Positions 16,701 through 24,096 of a stretch of DNA of 32,793 nt are shown in pieces (the stretch's first letter is position 1; the number at the start of each line of letters is the position of its first letter). The stretch covers positions 1 to 32,793 of the forward strand of contig CALWLD010000026.1 in NCBI GenBank assembly GCA_944381435.1, read 5' to 3'. The stretch is from an uncultured Clostridia bacterium (GTDB lineage Bacteria; Bacillota; Clostridia; Lachnospirales; CAG-274). The position numbers and the translations under genes are program-made. The notes under the pieces were generated by a model, which worked only from the letters and a program-made list of their open reading frames with translations, had not been told where the DNA came from and ran no database searches.

Positions 16701-18792
16701 TTGCACTAAAAGTCTTCCCAGCTCCAACCTCGTGTGCTATAAGTACATTTGAGTTAGAATAAATAGCTCTTGCAATTACATCTTTTTGATAATCTCTTAA
16801 TGTAATATCTTTGGATATATTAGGTAATTCAAGATTATTTCCATCATATTTTCTACTAACAAAATTATTAAATCTTTCATTATAAATATTTGTTAAATAT
16901 TCTAACTTGTTTTTATCATTACCTATAAACTTCTGAAAAGCTGTTTTTATTTCTTCTTGTTTAGCTTTTGCAAGTATAGTTTCCTTAACATTTAATACAT
17001 ATTTTTCTTTAATTTCTCCAGTTTTTTTATTTAATTCTTCTACTTTATCATTAATTCTAATAGGCTTTAAATTTAATGTATTTTCTATAATTTCAAGGGC
17101 ATTCATTCTTTTTGTACCATAAGTTTCTCTTATTTTTAAACCACTACGATTTTTACCCTCAATATAATATTCTCCATTATATTCTAAATAATGTAAGTCT
17201 GTATATTCACTTGAAGAAACTTTAATTTCTAATAAATCTTCTATAAATTTACTATAAATATCTGAGGGTATCCATTTAGAACCTAAAGTAAAACCTATTT
17301 CACTAGGCTTTAATGGTATTGGTTGTACTTGTTCTAGTGCTTGAACATTTCTTTCAAATATATGAAACTCTTTTGCTTTTTCTCTTGCAATAGCCAATTT
17401 ATCTTTTACATATCCTGTTAAATATTCATCTGCTACTACATATCCTGTATATATATCATCTTTATTATAAAGTATAGGGTCTTGAAATATCTTATTTTCT
17501 AGTTCTTTTATTACTTCATCTTTAGGCTTATTATATATGTTACTCATATATTCAATATCTACTCGTCCTAAATTGTTAAGACAAACTTTCAAACAATCTT
17601 CAGCATTTTCAACTGTAAACTGTTTTTTTATTTTTATTGTTGGCTTATAAAATATGTCTGTCTTTTCAAACTTTCCATTTACTTCTTTTTCAATAGATGT
17701 TAAAAGTGGATAGCTTATATCATTTCTAAATACACTAATATTAGCTTTATCATTTATATAACCATTTTTCGTTACAAACTTATCATATTTTTCATTTAAA
17801 ATTTGTATTTTATTTTGTAATTCGCTATTAAACTGTTCTGTTGTATAATTTTTAATTATTTCTTCGTTAGTTTGAAAATCTATTATATCTCTTAAAGTCT
17901 CATTTATACCTATTAAACCTGTTAATCGTTCGGCTTTTTTACCTGTTATATTTTGTTTAATTAATTGGTAATTCTCTTTATAATAAATTTGATTATCAAT
18001 TATCCCATAAGATAAATTTCTAATATTATTTTCTATGTTTACAACTTCTCTTGTATCACTTTCTTCTTTTTCTTCTTCCACTTCATAATATTTATAAGTA
18101 CAATGTAAATTTTCTATTGCATTATTTAAAAGGTTATAAAGATTAGTATTTTCAAAGGGCTTACAAGCTGTTTCTGTTTCATTACCATACATACTCCTAT
18201 CAAAAATCATTTCTCCTAAAATCATTTGAGGGTTGTCAATAAAATAATTATTAATAGGTATTCCATTTTTATCTTCAGAAATGTTAAGCCACCTTGCATT
18301 ATTTTCTATTTCTAATAAAGGTTGCTCTCTTTTTTGAAAAAAGATTATATCTGTTGTAACTTCAGTATTTGCTATTTGTTTAAAAGCATTATTGGGTAGT
18401 CTTATAGCTCCTACAAGTTCGGCTCGTTCATTTACATATTTTCTTAAACTACTATCTTTTTTATCAAGTACACCTTTAGTAGCAATAATTCCAACAATAC
18501 CATTTGGCTTTACTTTATCTATCATTTTAGCTATAAAATAATCGTGTATTTTAAAATTATATTTATTGTAGTTAGGGTCATTTATTTGTAGATTATTAAA
18601 AGGTATGTTTGATATAGCTACGTCAAAATAGTTATTTGGATAATTTGTTTCTTCAAAGCCTTGTATACTAATATTGGCATTTGGATATAACTGTGTTGCT
18701 ATTCTCCCTGTAATACTATCTAGTTCAATTCCATAAAGGGTAGAATTTTTCATCTTATTAGGTAAAGCAGAAAAGAAGTTGCCTGTTCCCAT
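13717..18792 (-). CDS. Methylase-SNF2 helicase core segment (1691 residues from an internal ATG)
   Basis: This is the longest uninterrupted stretch of the broken gene. The ATG at 18792 is the Met of DPSMGTGNFF, inside methylase motif I. The open frame extends upstream to about 19226 without a good start, so this ATG is not a natural beginning. All helicase motifs are intact: Walker A is encoded near 16710-16735 and the DESH box near 16216-16240. The segment ends at the TAA that splits off DUF4314. Confidence 0.7.
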   Translation of the reverse strand: MGTGNFFSALPNKMKNSTLYGIELDSITGRIATQLYPNANISIQGFEETNYPNNYFDVAISNIPFNNLQINDPNYNKYNFKIHDYFIAKMIDKVKPNGIVGIIATKGVLDKKDSSLRKYVNERAELVGAIRLPNNAFKQIANTEVTTDIIFFQKREQPLLEIENNARWLNISEDKNGIPINNYFIDNPQMILGEMIFDRSMYGNETETACKPFENTNLYNLLNNAIENLHCTYKYYEVEEEKEESDTREVVNIENNIRNLSYGIIDNQIYYKENYQLIKQNITGKKAERLTGLIGINETLRDIIDFQTNEEIIKNYTTEQFNSELQNKIQILNEKYDKFVTKNGYINDKANISVFRNDISYPLLTSIEKEVNGKFEKTDIFYKPTIKIKKQFTVENAEDCLKVCLNNLGRVDIEYMSNIYNKPKDEVIKELENKIFQDPILYNKDDIYTGYVVADEYLTGYVKDKLAIAREKAKEFHIFERNVQALEQVQPIPLKPSEIGFTLGSKWIPSDIYSKFIEDLLEIKVSSSEYTDLHYLEYNGEYYIEGKNRSGLKIRETYGTKRMNALEIIENTLNLKPIRINDKVEELNKKTGEIKEKYVLNVKETILAKAKQEEIKTAFQKFIGNDKNKLEYLTNIYNERFNNFVSRKYDGNNLELPNISKDITLRDYQKDVIARAIYSNSNVLIAHEVGAGKTFSAIASVYEQKRLGIINKALIVVPNHLTKQWGKEFLRLYPNANILVARKSDFEKENRQKFISKIATNNFDAIIMSHTSFERIVISKKTRANEIDKEVENITEHLKEMSLITGKTSWNVKELEKIKNNLIVKRELLYKEEVKDKHIDFEQLGIDCLVIDESHRYKNREIYTKMDRVAGINTSKAQIAMDAHLKAQYISNLNKGKGVIYLTGTPITNSMSELYVIQSTLQPKDLEKKGIGTFDKWVSTFGVVEESDEIKPEGTGYQKKMRLSKFYNLPELMKMFNNIADIKTAETLDLPRPSLKTGKEQIIKVELTEDQKAYVDLLVARAENIRDGIVDPEIDNFLKITLEARLLSIDPRILDDKIPYNPNTKLNICARKVAEIYHEKAENKSTQIIFCDSGIPKDNKFNFYDALKKELLENGVSKDEIAYIHSAKTDEQKEKLFEKVRKGEIRVLIGSTERMGVGTNVQNKLYALHNIDIPWRPDQLIQRNGRILRQGNENKEVEIFNYITEGSFDSYLYQILENKQKFISQVMTEKSPLRACDDIDEVVLTYAEIKGLAMKNPFMKEKMQVETEINKINLLKGNWLDNKEKYKIRIEDLPTRIESLTKSIEKIKLDIETYKTNKDKDFEIILNNTKFDDRTKAGEYFMQLKTKIERDKNDNDIQEVGVYGGFKVAFTTTMTTSKIYLIGNKTYEKDLGASGIGNMTRIENLANDIENELPTYENRLNELKKELELLKEEIKKPFEYDERLNYLLKRKIEIDYNIENGITEETNQLNIDDIASVPVENNVKVVDPIEIIESKENDLCKKLYNQLYDWGYSVLENKEDYIELNATGFDRLVLERIDENEYSLAHYSELNGDSMRSPEITFIAENGSIEPTSYLDDYLGEYQSYEELQESPNLISSLKDFLNGWLTNIATQFQLAIQELKKQKNEIQQEDLTNDNTLIKEKVYENNIDTEKIVYDDKDIPVDKIREMYPVGTMIMLENMQNENLPRGTIG

Positions 18793-19226
18793 ACTAGGGT
18801 CTAGTATTTTACCTTGTTCAAAGCCAAAATTATCAAGTGCTTTATAAATAGCTTGTATTATTTTTTGTTCGGTATAGTATGCAGTTGTTGTAGATTTACT
18901 TGCTGATTTAAACTCATCTTCTGTTAAAATATTCTTAAACGTTTGATATTCTTCTTCAAAACCAATTTTATTGCCTAGTACATTTGCAAGTCCTCCAAAG
19001 CCATTAAAACCTGCTAATACTATTTGTTCTTCTGATGTTGCATATCTATTTTCTTCTTCAATTTCCTTTAATAGTGTTATTATTTCAATATTTTTTCTTG
19101 CCCTTGTTTTAATTCCACCATCATATAGGTTATGTTCTTCACTATAAACATAGTTTTGAGTTTTTTCATTAGCTTGTACTTCTATATTAATCCCTAAATT
19201 TTCATCATAATAAGAAAAATCTAAAT

Positions 19227-19233
19227 CTTTAAA
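19227..19233 (-). other. Slippery heptamer T TTA AAG at the helicase frameshift
   Basis: In the upstream frame the codons are TTT TTA AAG ATT TAG. A -1 slip on T TTA AAG gives F-L-K-D-L-D-F-S-Y-Y and continues into the long methylase frame with no residue lost. The motif fits the X XXY YYZ rule for programmed -1 frameshifting. A lost A in the TTTTTAAAG run would give the same result. I see no obvious stimulatory stem-loop just downstream. Confidence 0.5.
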
Positions 19234-19531
19234 AAGCCTTTTACATAATACCCTTTTTCTTGATTATCTATATATTTATCTAAACTATCAATTAGATATA
19301 AAATATTTCTTCCATCAATATTTTCTTTTGTTGTAAGATTTAATAAAATTTCTTTAAATAGTATAAAATTATCTTCATCTACTTCATTAAAATCTTTTAT
19401 ATCTATTTCCTTACCTACATTTTCATTAATGCAGCTAATCATATCTTCTATTTATACTTCTTCATTAGATTTTTCTTCAATAGAAAAAGAGCCTATATTT
19501 TCACTAGGCTCTTGCATTTTCTTACTATTAT

Positions 19532-19969
19532 TTATACTACTTTCTCTATTATATCCTTGATTGTCATTTCCTCTACTATCTGATGTATATGTATTAGATG
19601 TGATGCCCTCTCTAGTGTCTTGTCTGACGGTGTCATTGGTTGTTCCTCTAATAATTGTTTCACTATTTTCTCCTTGTAGCTCTCTGCCATTTCCTGTATC
19701 TCTAGCATTCTCTTGTTCAGTTTCCCTGTCATTACTAATGTTGTTATCTCGTACCTTTTGTTCTCCATTAAGTACTCTTTCCACATCACTCCATAAGGTA
19801 CTTGGCTCGGCTCGATTTCCACTTCCTCCTCCAGCTAGAACATTGGATACCATAGTCCCGTTTTCTCGTCCCCGAAGTATTCTATCTCCCAACCTGTCGG
19901 TGTCGTTTCTATCTTTGTTCTGCCCTCTGCTATTGCCTTGTGCATTGCTTGTATTAACTTTTCGTCCAT
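19532..19969 (-). pseudogene. TnpV-like frame overprinted on the helicase linker, with one in-frame TAG
   Basis: A second frame on the same strand opens at ATG 19967-19969, ten bases or so inside the helicase's stop region, and runs 145 residues to 19532. After the first 48 codons it reads VPYGVMWKEYLMENKRY, TTLVMTGKLNKRMLEIQEMAESYKEKI and an alternating helical end, IHQIVEEMTIKDIIEKVV. This follows the TnpV-type pattern of transposon proteins (IGxxGxxxxxYLkEH, L..SGKL...L.eId..A.e....., then a helix ending EIV..E). A TAG at 19835-19837 (codon 45) interrupts it; coding resumes in frame. The DNA is visibly richer in G+C than neighbours, as expected if two frames are constrained. TnpV function is unknown. 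The family call is by motif memory only. Confidence 0.5.
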
Positions 19970-19976
19970 TCTCTAC

Positions 19977-20708
19977 CTATCCTTTACGTTCTTTTTCTTT
20001 TTCAAGTTTTTTTACTTGTAGGAACATTTCTCTTAATATGTCCCTTGATATATCTGTTGCCAAACTTCCAACTTTTGAAAATACTTTAATATCTTTTATA
20101 GTATCAAAATTTATGTTTTCTGGCAAGTTAAATTCAATATTACACTTTTTTAATACCATATATTCTATACTTGACAATGCTATACCATAAGCCTTAATTC
20201 TATTTTCTTCACTAATTTCAATATTATCAAAATAACCATCTCGATTACTTATTTCTTCTACTATCCTATTATATAAATAAGATTTTAAACTTTCATAATC
20301 TTTACCTAAAGTTTTATTTATATTTTTTAATAATTGTTGTTTATCTTCTTCTTTTACTTCCCACTTGTAATCTAGTACTTTTTTATAACTTGTATAGTTA
20401 CCATTTGTATTTTTCAGTTCAAATAAATGTCTGTATGTAGGATAAGGATTATCAAGTTCTAAAACTGCTAGCCCATTTGCACCTTTATTTACTTGTCTAC
20501 CAACATTGTTATTCCATACTTTTATTGTTGCTAAAAACTCTGCATCTGGATTTTGGTTATGTATAAGTACAATATTGTCAAAATGATATTTATTAAACTT
20601 AATAGCCGTATCTAATAGGCTTTTTAAATCTTCATTTGTTTTTATATTATCTACTACTTGTTGATACTTTAATTTTAACTCCTTAATTTTTCCTTTACTA
20701 ATAAGCAT
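19977..20708 (-). CDS. N-terminal segment of the giant helicase (243 residues before the first stop)
   Basis: This segment can be translated as it stands. It contains KYHFDNIVLIHNQNPDAEF, VWNNNVGRQVNKGANGLAVL and a downstream helical part ending in KVGSLATDISRDILREM. These match the N-terminal domain that precedes the methylase in Tn1549-type helicases (pattern: YxFxxxxLIxxQxPDA, W...R.VNrGaKGI, LGxavSdIsexxLReI). The TAG ends it immediately before the polar linker, so a truncated 243-residue product is possible. Confidence 0.6.
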   Translation of the reverse strand: MLISKGKIKELKLKYQQVVDNIKTNEDLKSLLDTAIKFNKYHFDNIVLIHNQNPDAEFLATIKVWNNNVGRQVNKGANGLAVLELDNPYPTYRHLFELKNTNGNYTSYKKVLDYKWEVKEEDKQQLLKNINKTLGKDYESLKSYLYNRIVEEISNRDGYFDNIEISEENRIKAYGIALSSIEYMVLKKCNIEFNLPENINFDTIKDIKVFSKVGSLATDISRDILREMFLQVKKLEKEKERKG

Positions 20709-20737
20709 TCATTCCTTTGTCTATTATATTTAAAAAT

Positions 20738-20908
20738 CTATTTAAAATATTTATTATTAAAATACATTTCTAAAGCCTCATCTAAAATATAGTTGACTTC
20801 ATTTATGTTATAGTTTTTACCAAAATATTTTTCTATTATTTTCTTATTAATTTTTAAGTTGTTTTTCTTATATATTATAAATAATACTATTTGATGTGGT
20901 TGAAATAG
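20738..20908 (-). pseudogene. Start-less small coding remnant before the helicase gene
   Basis: An open frame of 56 codons reads FQPHQIVLFIIYKK, then KINKKIIEKYFGKNYNINE, then VNYILDEALEMYFNNKYFK and a TAG. The regular helix pattern looks like real protein, perhaps a small DNA-binding or regulatory product. No ATG, GTG or TTG with a ribosome-binding site begins it, so it is probably a decayed gene. It ends 30 bp before the helicase start. I do not recognise the family. Confidence 0.35.
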
Positions 20909-20991
20909 TTATATTTAAGCTATTTTGATTTTCATTACAAATAAGTATTGTAGTATTGGCTTGTCCATCTTTTATCGCAAAGATATTCGAA

Positions 20992-21026
20992 CAAAATCTT
21001 TAGATTTTGGCTTTTGCCTGCAAAAG
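20992..21026. repeat. Two tandem small hairpins in the gap upstream of the helicase
   Basis: CAAAATCT/AGATTTTG (20992-21009, loop TT) is followed directly by CTTTTGC/GCAAAAG (21011-21026, loop CT). No T-run follows. They lie in a gap (20909-21178) that otherwise holds only short open frames and, on the minus strand near 21110-21127, a strong AAGGAGG after an ATG that opens just 15 codons. Their role is unknown. Confidence 0.4.
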
Positions 21027-21178
21027 TAATGAAAAATCTATTAATAAAATTTTTTGATTTTGTTTAAATAACAACTATGCTATATTAGTTGCTGTTGTAG
21101 TTTAAAGGCTCCCCCTTCCTCCTTCATAACTACTATAACATTTATCATAAAAATCTACTCCTTTGTAAAAAAATAAAA

Positions 21179-21228
21179 ATAAGACATAATCAATTTCATT
21201 AATAACTAACTTTTTGATTATGTCTTAT
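21179..21228. terminator. Bidirectional terminator
   Basis: A 15-bp inverted repeat (21179-21193 with 21214-21228; core AAGACATAATCAA) is flanked by A-rich sequence on the left and T-rich sequence on the right, so it can stop transcripts on both strands. It lies between the LysM remnant and the element's helicase region. Confidence 0.75.
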
Positions 21229-21236
21229 CTTATTTT

Positions 21237-21395
21237 TTAACAAACCTTTTTAAGTATTAATAATTTTTGGCTAGGATAAATCAAATTAGGATTTTCTATA
21301 TCATTAAGTTCTACTATATCATCTACTGTTGTGTTAAATTTTTTAGCTAAACACCAAAGTGTATCTCCTAGTTGCACTACATATGATGCTGTCAA
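21237..21395 (-). pseudogene. LysM-domain fragment
   Basis: The frame reads SYVVQLGDTLWCLAKKF, then a helix TTVDDIVELNDI, then NPNLIYPSQKLLI and KKVC before a TAA. That is one complete LysM peptidoglycan-binding repeat (YxVqxGDTLwxIAkkf...LixLNxi.NPnlIypGqkL.I). The upstream part of the original protein is missing; a TTG at 21393-21395 is the only nearby start, and no ribosome-binding site precedes it. It is the C-terminal piece of a cell-wall protein, probably cut by the rearrangement that also left the IS200 fragment next to it. Confidence 0.7.
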
Positions 21396-21484
21396 GATAT
21401 GAAATAAAATTTTTAAATATTTACACCTTTATTGTGTATTTCATCAGAGGATAAATCAATGTATTCATTCTTTTTATATATACT

Positions 21485-21616
21485 TTATTGACAATAGTCC
21501 ACTATATCAGCTTTTATTTTTTCATATATTTCTTGTCTCCTATACTTTGGTGCAAATACTATATGATATTTGCATCTCCATTTAGAATGTGATAAACTAT
21601 TTATGCCTTTGATGAC
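21485..21616 (-). pseudogene. tnpA: Truncated IS200/IS605-type tnpA
   Basis: About 43 codons read IKGINSLSHSKWRCKYHIVF, then APKYRRQEIYEKIKADI, and stop at a TAA. This is the start of IS200-type Y1 transposases (SLSHSKWxCKYHIVFxPKYRRK). The HUH motif and catalytic tyrosine, further downstream in intact copies, are absent. The natural start position is occupied by ATC preceded by GTC, so even the start codon seems lost. The ribosome-binding site AGGAGG is kept. The piece past the TAA (about 21415-21484) is A+T-rich and open for about 20 codons but unrecognised. Confidence 0.8.
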
Positions 21617-21678
21617 AAAACCTCCTATGATTTTATTTTTGGTTACCAGGCCATCTTTATTTTATCATAGGAGGTTTT
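21617..21678 (-). promoter_or_regulatory. IS200 leader hairpin that would hide the tnpA ribosome-binding site
   Basis: A perfect 15-bp inverted repeat (21617-21631 with 21664-21678) contains ATAGGAGG in the minus-strand transcript and its exact complement, CCTCCTAT, about 30 bases away. Folding would bury the Shine-Dalgarno site next to the tnpA start, a known way in which IS200 keeps its transposase low. Confidence 0.65.
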
Positions 21679-21703
21679 TACTTTTCTATAAGAGTTTTTA
21701 CCC

Positions 21704-21724
21704 ACCACCAGCATAGCTGGTGGT
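21704..21724. mobile_element. Subterminal hairpin of the IS200 remnant
   Basis: ACCACCAGC and GCTGGTGGT pair perfectly around a 3-base loop. IS200/IS605 elements carry such G+C-rich hairpins near their ends, which the transposase recognises as single strands. Here it lies upstream of the tnpA leader. The other end was not found. Confidence 0.6.
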
Positions 21725-21752
21725 TTATATCTAGCCTATTCGGCGACAACTG

Positions 21753-21784
21753 AAGGCTTATTAAAAAAGTTTTCAATAAGCCTT
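21753..21784. terminator. Stem-loop after the GH3 gene
   Basis: AAGGCTTATT (21753-21762) pairs with AATAAGCCTT (21775-21784) around a 12-base loop, 26 bp past the GH3 stop. The minus-strand transcript has no T-run after it, so it may be a weak terminator or an mRNA 3' end stabiliser. Confidence 0.55.
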
Positions 21785-21809
21785 TTATACTTAATATTTG
21801 TTAATTTTT

Positions 21810-24086
21810 TTATTTTATTTTTATATCTGTCTTAAATATTTCTAGTCCCATATCTTGTAAATATAACTCAACTTCACTATTTTCTAAAACTAATTTCATT
21901 TCTTCATTATATATATATAATTCTTTTTTAGGCAATATAATAGTTACTTGTTTATCTTTATTTTGTTTTACAAAAACCTTTTTAAATGCCTTTAATTCTT
22001 TTATACGTCTTATTGTACTTGCTTGTTTATGATGTATATATAATTGTAAAGTTGTAAAACTATCAAATTCACCTATATTTTTTATGTTAAGTGAAATTTC
22101 TATATTTTCATCTTCATTATTATTTTCTAAAGTATTTTTGTTTAAAGTTATATTATTATATTCAAATTTTGTATAGCTAAGCCCATCACCAAAAGTATAT
22201 AATGGTGTTTTTTCTAAATCATAGTAATTTAATGCACCATAAGATGATTTATAATTATAATAAATAGGTATTTGTCCTGTATGTCTTGGTATAGATACTG
22301 GAAGTCTTCCAGAAGGACTTATTTTACCAAACAAAATTTCAGCAATAGCTTCTCCACCTTTCATACCAGGATAGAAGCTGTATAAAAGAGCATTACTATT
22401 TTCGCTTACATTACTAATAGCATATGGTCTACCACCTATTATAATGCTTATAACATTATTGCAAACTTTAAATATCTCATTTGCTAATTCATTTTGATTT
22501 CCAGGTAATTCTAAGTTAGCACAGTCCATACCTTCGCCACAATCCATAGCTACTTTACTATTTGCAATAGCTGCCCCATTAGAATCAAAAGTAACTTCAC
22601 CAAATCTACTACTAGAACCACCTAAAGCCAAAATAACTAAATCACTATTTTTAGCAAGTTCAATACATTCTTTAATGTTCTCATTATTTTTATCTAAAAT
22701 AGCACAACCTTTTAAATAATTTACTTCTATATCTAGGTTACTATTTTTTATATAATTTGTTATACCTTTTAGTACAGTTATACCTTCATTTTCATTTATA
22801 TAAGGAGAATAATCTCCTAATTGATTATAAATATCATTACCATTAGGACCTATAATGGATATTTTTAATTTTTTATGTGTTTTGATAGGTAAAATATTAT
22901 TTTCATTTTTTAATAATACAACAGATTGTTTTGCTAATTGTAAAGATTCATCATAATTATTATAATTATATTTTAAGAAATTTTCATTTTCTGGCAAATA
23001 TGGATTTTCAAAAAGTCCTTGTTCAAATTTTCTTTCTAAAACTCTTAAAACACTCTTATCTAAATCTTCTATGGATATAAAACCTTTTTCAAGAGCTTCT
23101 TCTAATTTACTAAAAGATATATCCCATAAACTTATATCAACACCTGCTTTTAAAGCTTTAGCTCCAGATAATACATAATCGCCAGTCATACGATTTAATT
23201 GGTCAATAGCTACACCATCAGCCATAACTACACCATCAAACCCCATTTCATTTCTTAAAATATTTGTTAAAAGGTTTTTATTAGTATGACAATATACACC
23301 ATCTATTTCATTATAGGCAGCCATTACACCTTTTACATTATTTTCACAACAAGCTTTCATACTAGGTAAATGTATTTCTCTAAGCTCTCTTTCACCTATT
23401 CTAGCTGCACTTGCATTTATACCACCTGTGCATTCACCCTGTCCTGCAAAATGTTTAGCTACAACATCTACACCTTTGCTTTGAACAGCATTTACAATAG
23501 CTTTAGCAAATTTACTGCTATGATAAGGGTCTTCACCAAAACATTCTTCACTTCTTCCCCATCTAGGATCTCTTAACATATCTAATAAAGATATTAAGGC
23601 AAGATTTACACCCATAGATTTTAATTGTTCACCACAAACTTCATAAGCTTTTCCAACAAGTTCAGGATTAAAAGTAGCTCCCATAGCTAAATTAACAGGT
23701 AGTAAATATCCACCTAGTGCTTGATGCCCGTGAGGACACTCTGTGCTATGTAAAACAGGTATTTTTAATCTTGAATTTTCTAATACATATTTTTGTAATT
23801 TATTATAAGCTTTTATTGCATTTATACCAACTAAACCAGTATTAAAATCTTTAGCAGACCAAGGGTCTGAACGGTATAAACCGTATAAAACCCCTAATCC
23901 ACTATATTTTTTAACTTCTTCTTTTAATTCATCAGTAAAAATAATGTCATCATCTTTCACTTCATAAATATTAAAACCATATAATCTTTGATTTAATTGC
24001 CCTACTTTTTCGGCAACAGTCATATATTTTAATAAATCTTTTGCTCTTTCTTTTGGAGATAAATTTTTATTTTTATATTTTTCCAT
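21810..24086 (-). CDS. GH3 beta-glycosidase (beta-glucosidase/beta-xylosidase type)
   Basis: This 758-residue enzyme removes beta-linked sugars from the non-reducing ends of oligosaccharides. No signal peptide is present, so it acts in the cytoplasm on imported sugars. The GH3 barrel domain has DPRWGRSEECFGED (residues 173-186), KHFAGQGE (211-218) and the nucleophile Asp290 in GFDGVVMADG. The second domain has LGGSSSRFGE and GEGMDCANLELPGNQ, the region that supplies the acid/base residue. A fibronectin III-like domain closes the protein (LYTFGDGLSYTKFEY onward), the usual three-part architecture at normal length. It starts 10 bp after the GH38 stop and is the last gene of the operon. Glucosidase and xylosidase activity cannot be separated by eye; the nearby xylose isomerase remnant slightly favours xylosides. 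Confidence 0.93.
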   Translation of the reverse strand: MEKYKNKNLSPKERAKDLLKYMTVAEKVGQLNQRLYGFNIYEVKDDDIIFTDELKEEVKKYSGLGVLYGLYRSDPWSAKDFNTGLVGINAIKAYNKLQKYVLENSRLKIPVLHSTECPHGHQALGGYLLPVNLAMGATFNPELVGKAYEVCGEQLKSMGVNLALISLLDMLRDPRWGRSEECFGEDPYHSSKFAKAIVNAVQSKGVDVVAKHFAGQGECTGGINASAARIGERELREIHLPSMKACCENNVKGVMAAYNEIDGVYCHTNKNLLTNILRNEMGFDGVVMADGVAIDQLNRMTGDYVLSGAKALKAGVDISLWDISFSKLEEALEKGFISIEDLDKSVLRVLERKFEQGLFENPYLPENENFLKYNYNNYDESLQLAKQSVVLLKNENNILPIKTHKKLKISIIGPNGNDIYNQLGDYSPYINENEGITVLKGITNYIKNSNLDIEVNYLKGCAILDKNNENIKECIELAKNSDLVILALGGSSSRFGEVTFDSNGAAIANSKVAMDCGEGMDCANLELPGNQNELANEIFKVCNNVISIIIGGRPYAISNVSENSNALLYSFYPGMKGGEAIAEILFGKISPSGRLPVSIPRHTGQIPIYYNYKSSYGALNYYDLEKTPLYTFGDGLSYTKFEYNNITLNKNTLENNNEDENIEISLNIKNIGEFDSFTTLQLYIHHKQASTIRRIKELKAFKKVFVKQNKDKQVTIILPKKELYIYNEEMKLVLENSEVELYLQDMGLEIFKTDIKIK

Positions 24087-24096
24087 AAATAACCTC

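Larger units (their letters stand above)
13540..20708 (-). pseudogene. Giant helicase/adenine-methylase (Tn1549-like), broken by three in-frame stops and one frameshift
   Basis: Joined, this gene would encode about 2390 residues. In order: an N-terminal domain (DNIVLIHNQNPDAEFLA, VNKGANGLAVL), a polar G/N/R/E-rich linker, an N6-adenine methylase (ILDPSMGTGNFF; SNIPF in place of NPPF), a SNF2 helicase (HEVGAGKT, DESHRYKN, GTPITNS, RMGVGTNVQ, QRNGRILRQGN), coiled coils, and a C-terminal DUF4314 domain (VDDIGQIHTMWQNGSSLAL). The breaks are TAG at 19977-19979, TAA at 19452-19454, a -1 shift at 19227-19233 and TAA at 13717-13719. Coding continues in the same frame after each stop. The final TGA overlaps the next start, which supports one original gene. 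The protein family is linked to conjugative elements, probably acting on transferred DNA. The start has AAAGGA upstream. Confidence 0.85.

Noticed and set aside
19561..20190. Plus-strand open frame of 209 codons opposite the helicase linker
   Set aside because: Ser/Leu/Pro-rich composition is what the antisense of a G/N/R/E-rich linker gives; no ribosome-binding site, and it overlaps two minus-strand frames.
281..20708. Reassignment of TAG (or TAA) to an amino acid
   Set aside because: TAG ends the relaxase, RHH and 172-residue genes in sensible places and TAA ends most other genes; the internal stops are better explained by mutation or error.
20869..20990. Minus-strand frame reading DGQANTTILICNENQNSLN
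   Set aside because: It looks partly protein-like but overlaps the better KINKKIIEKYFGK frame, has no start signal and no family I recognise.
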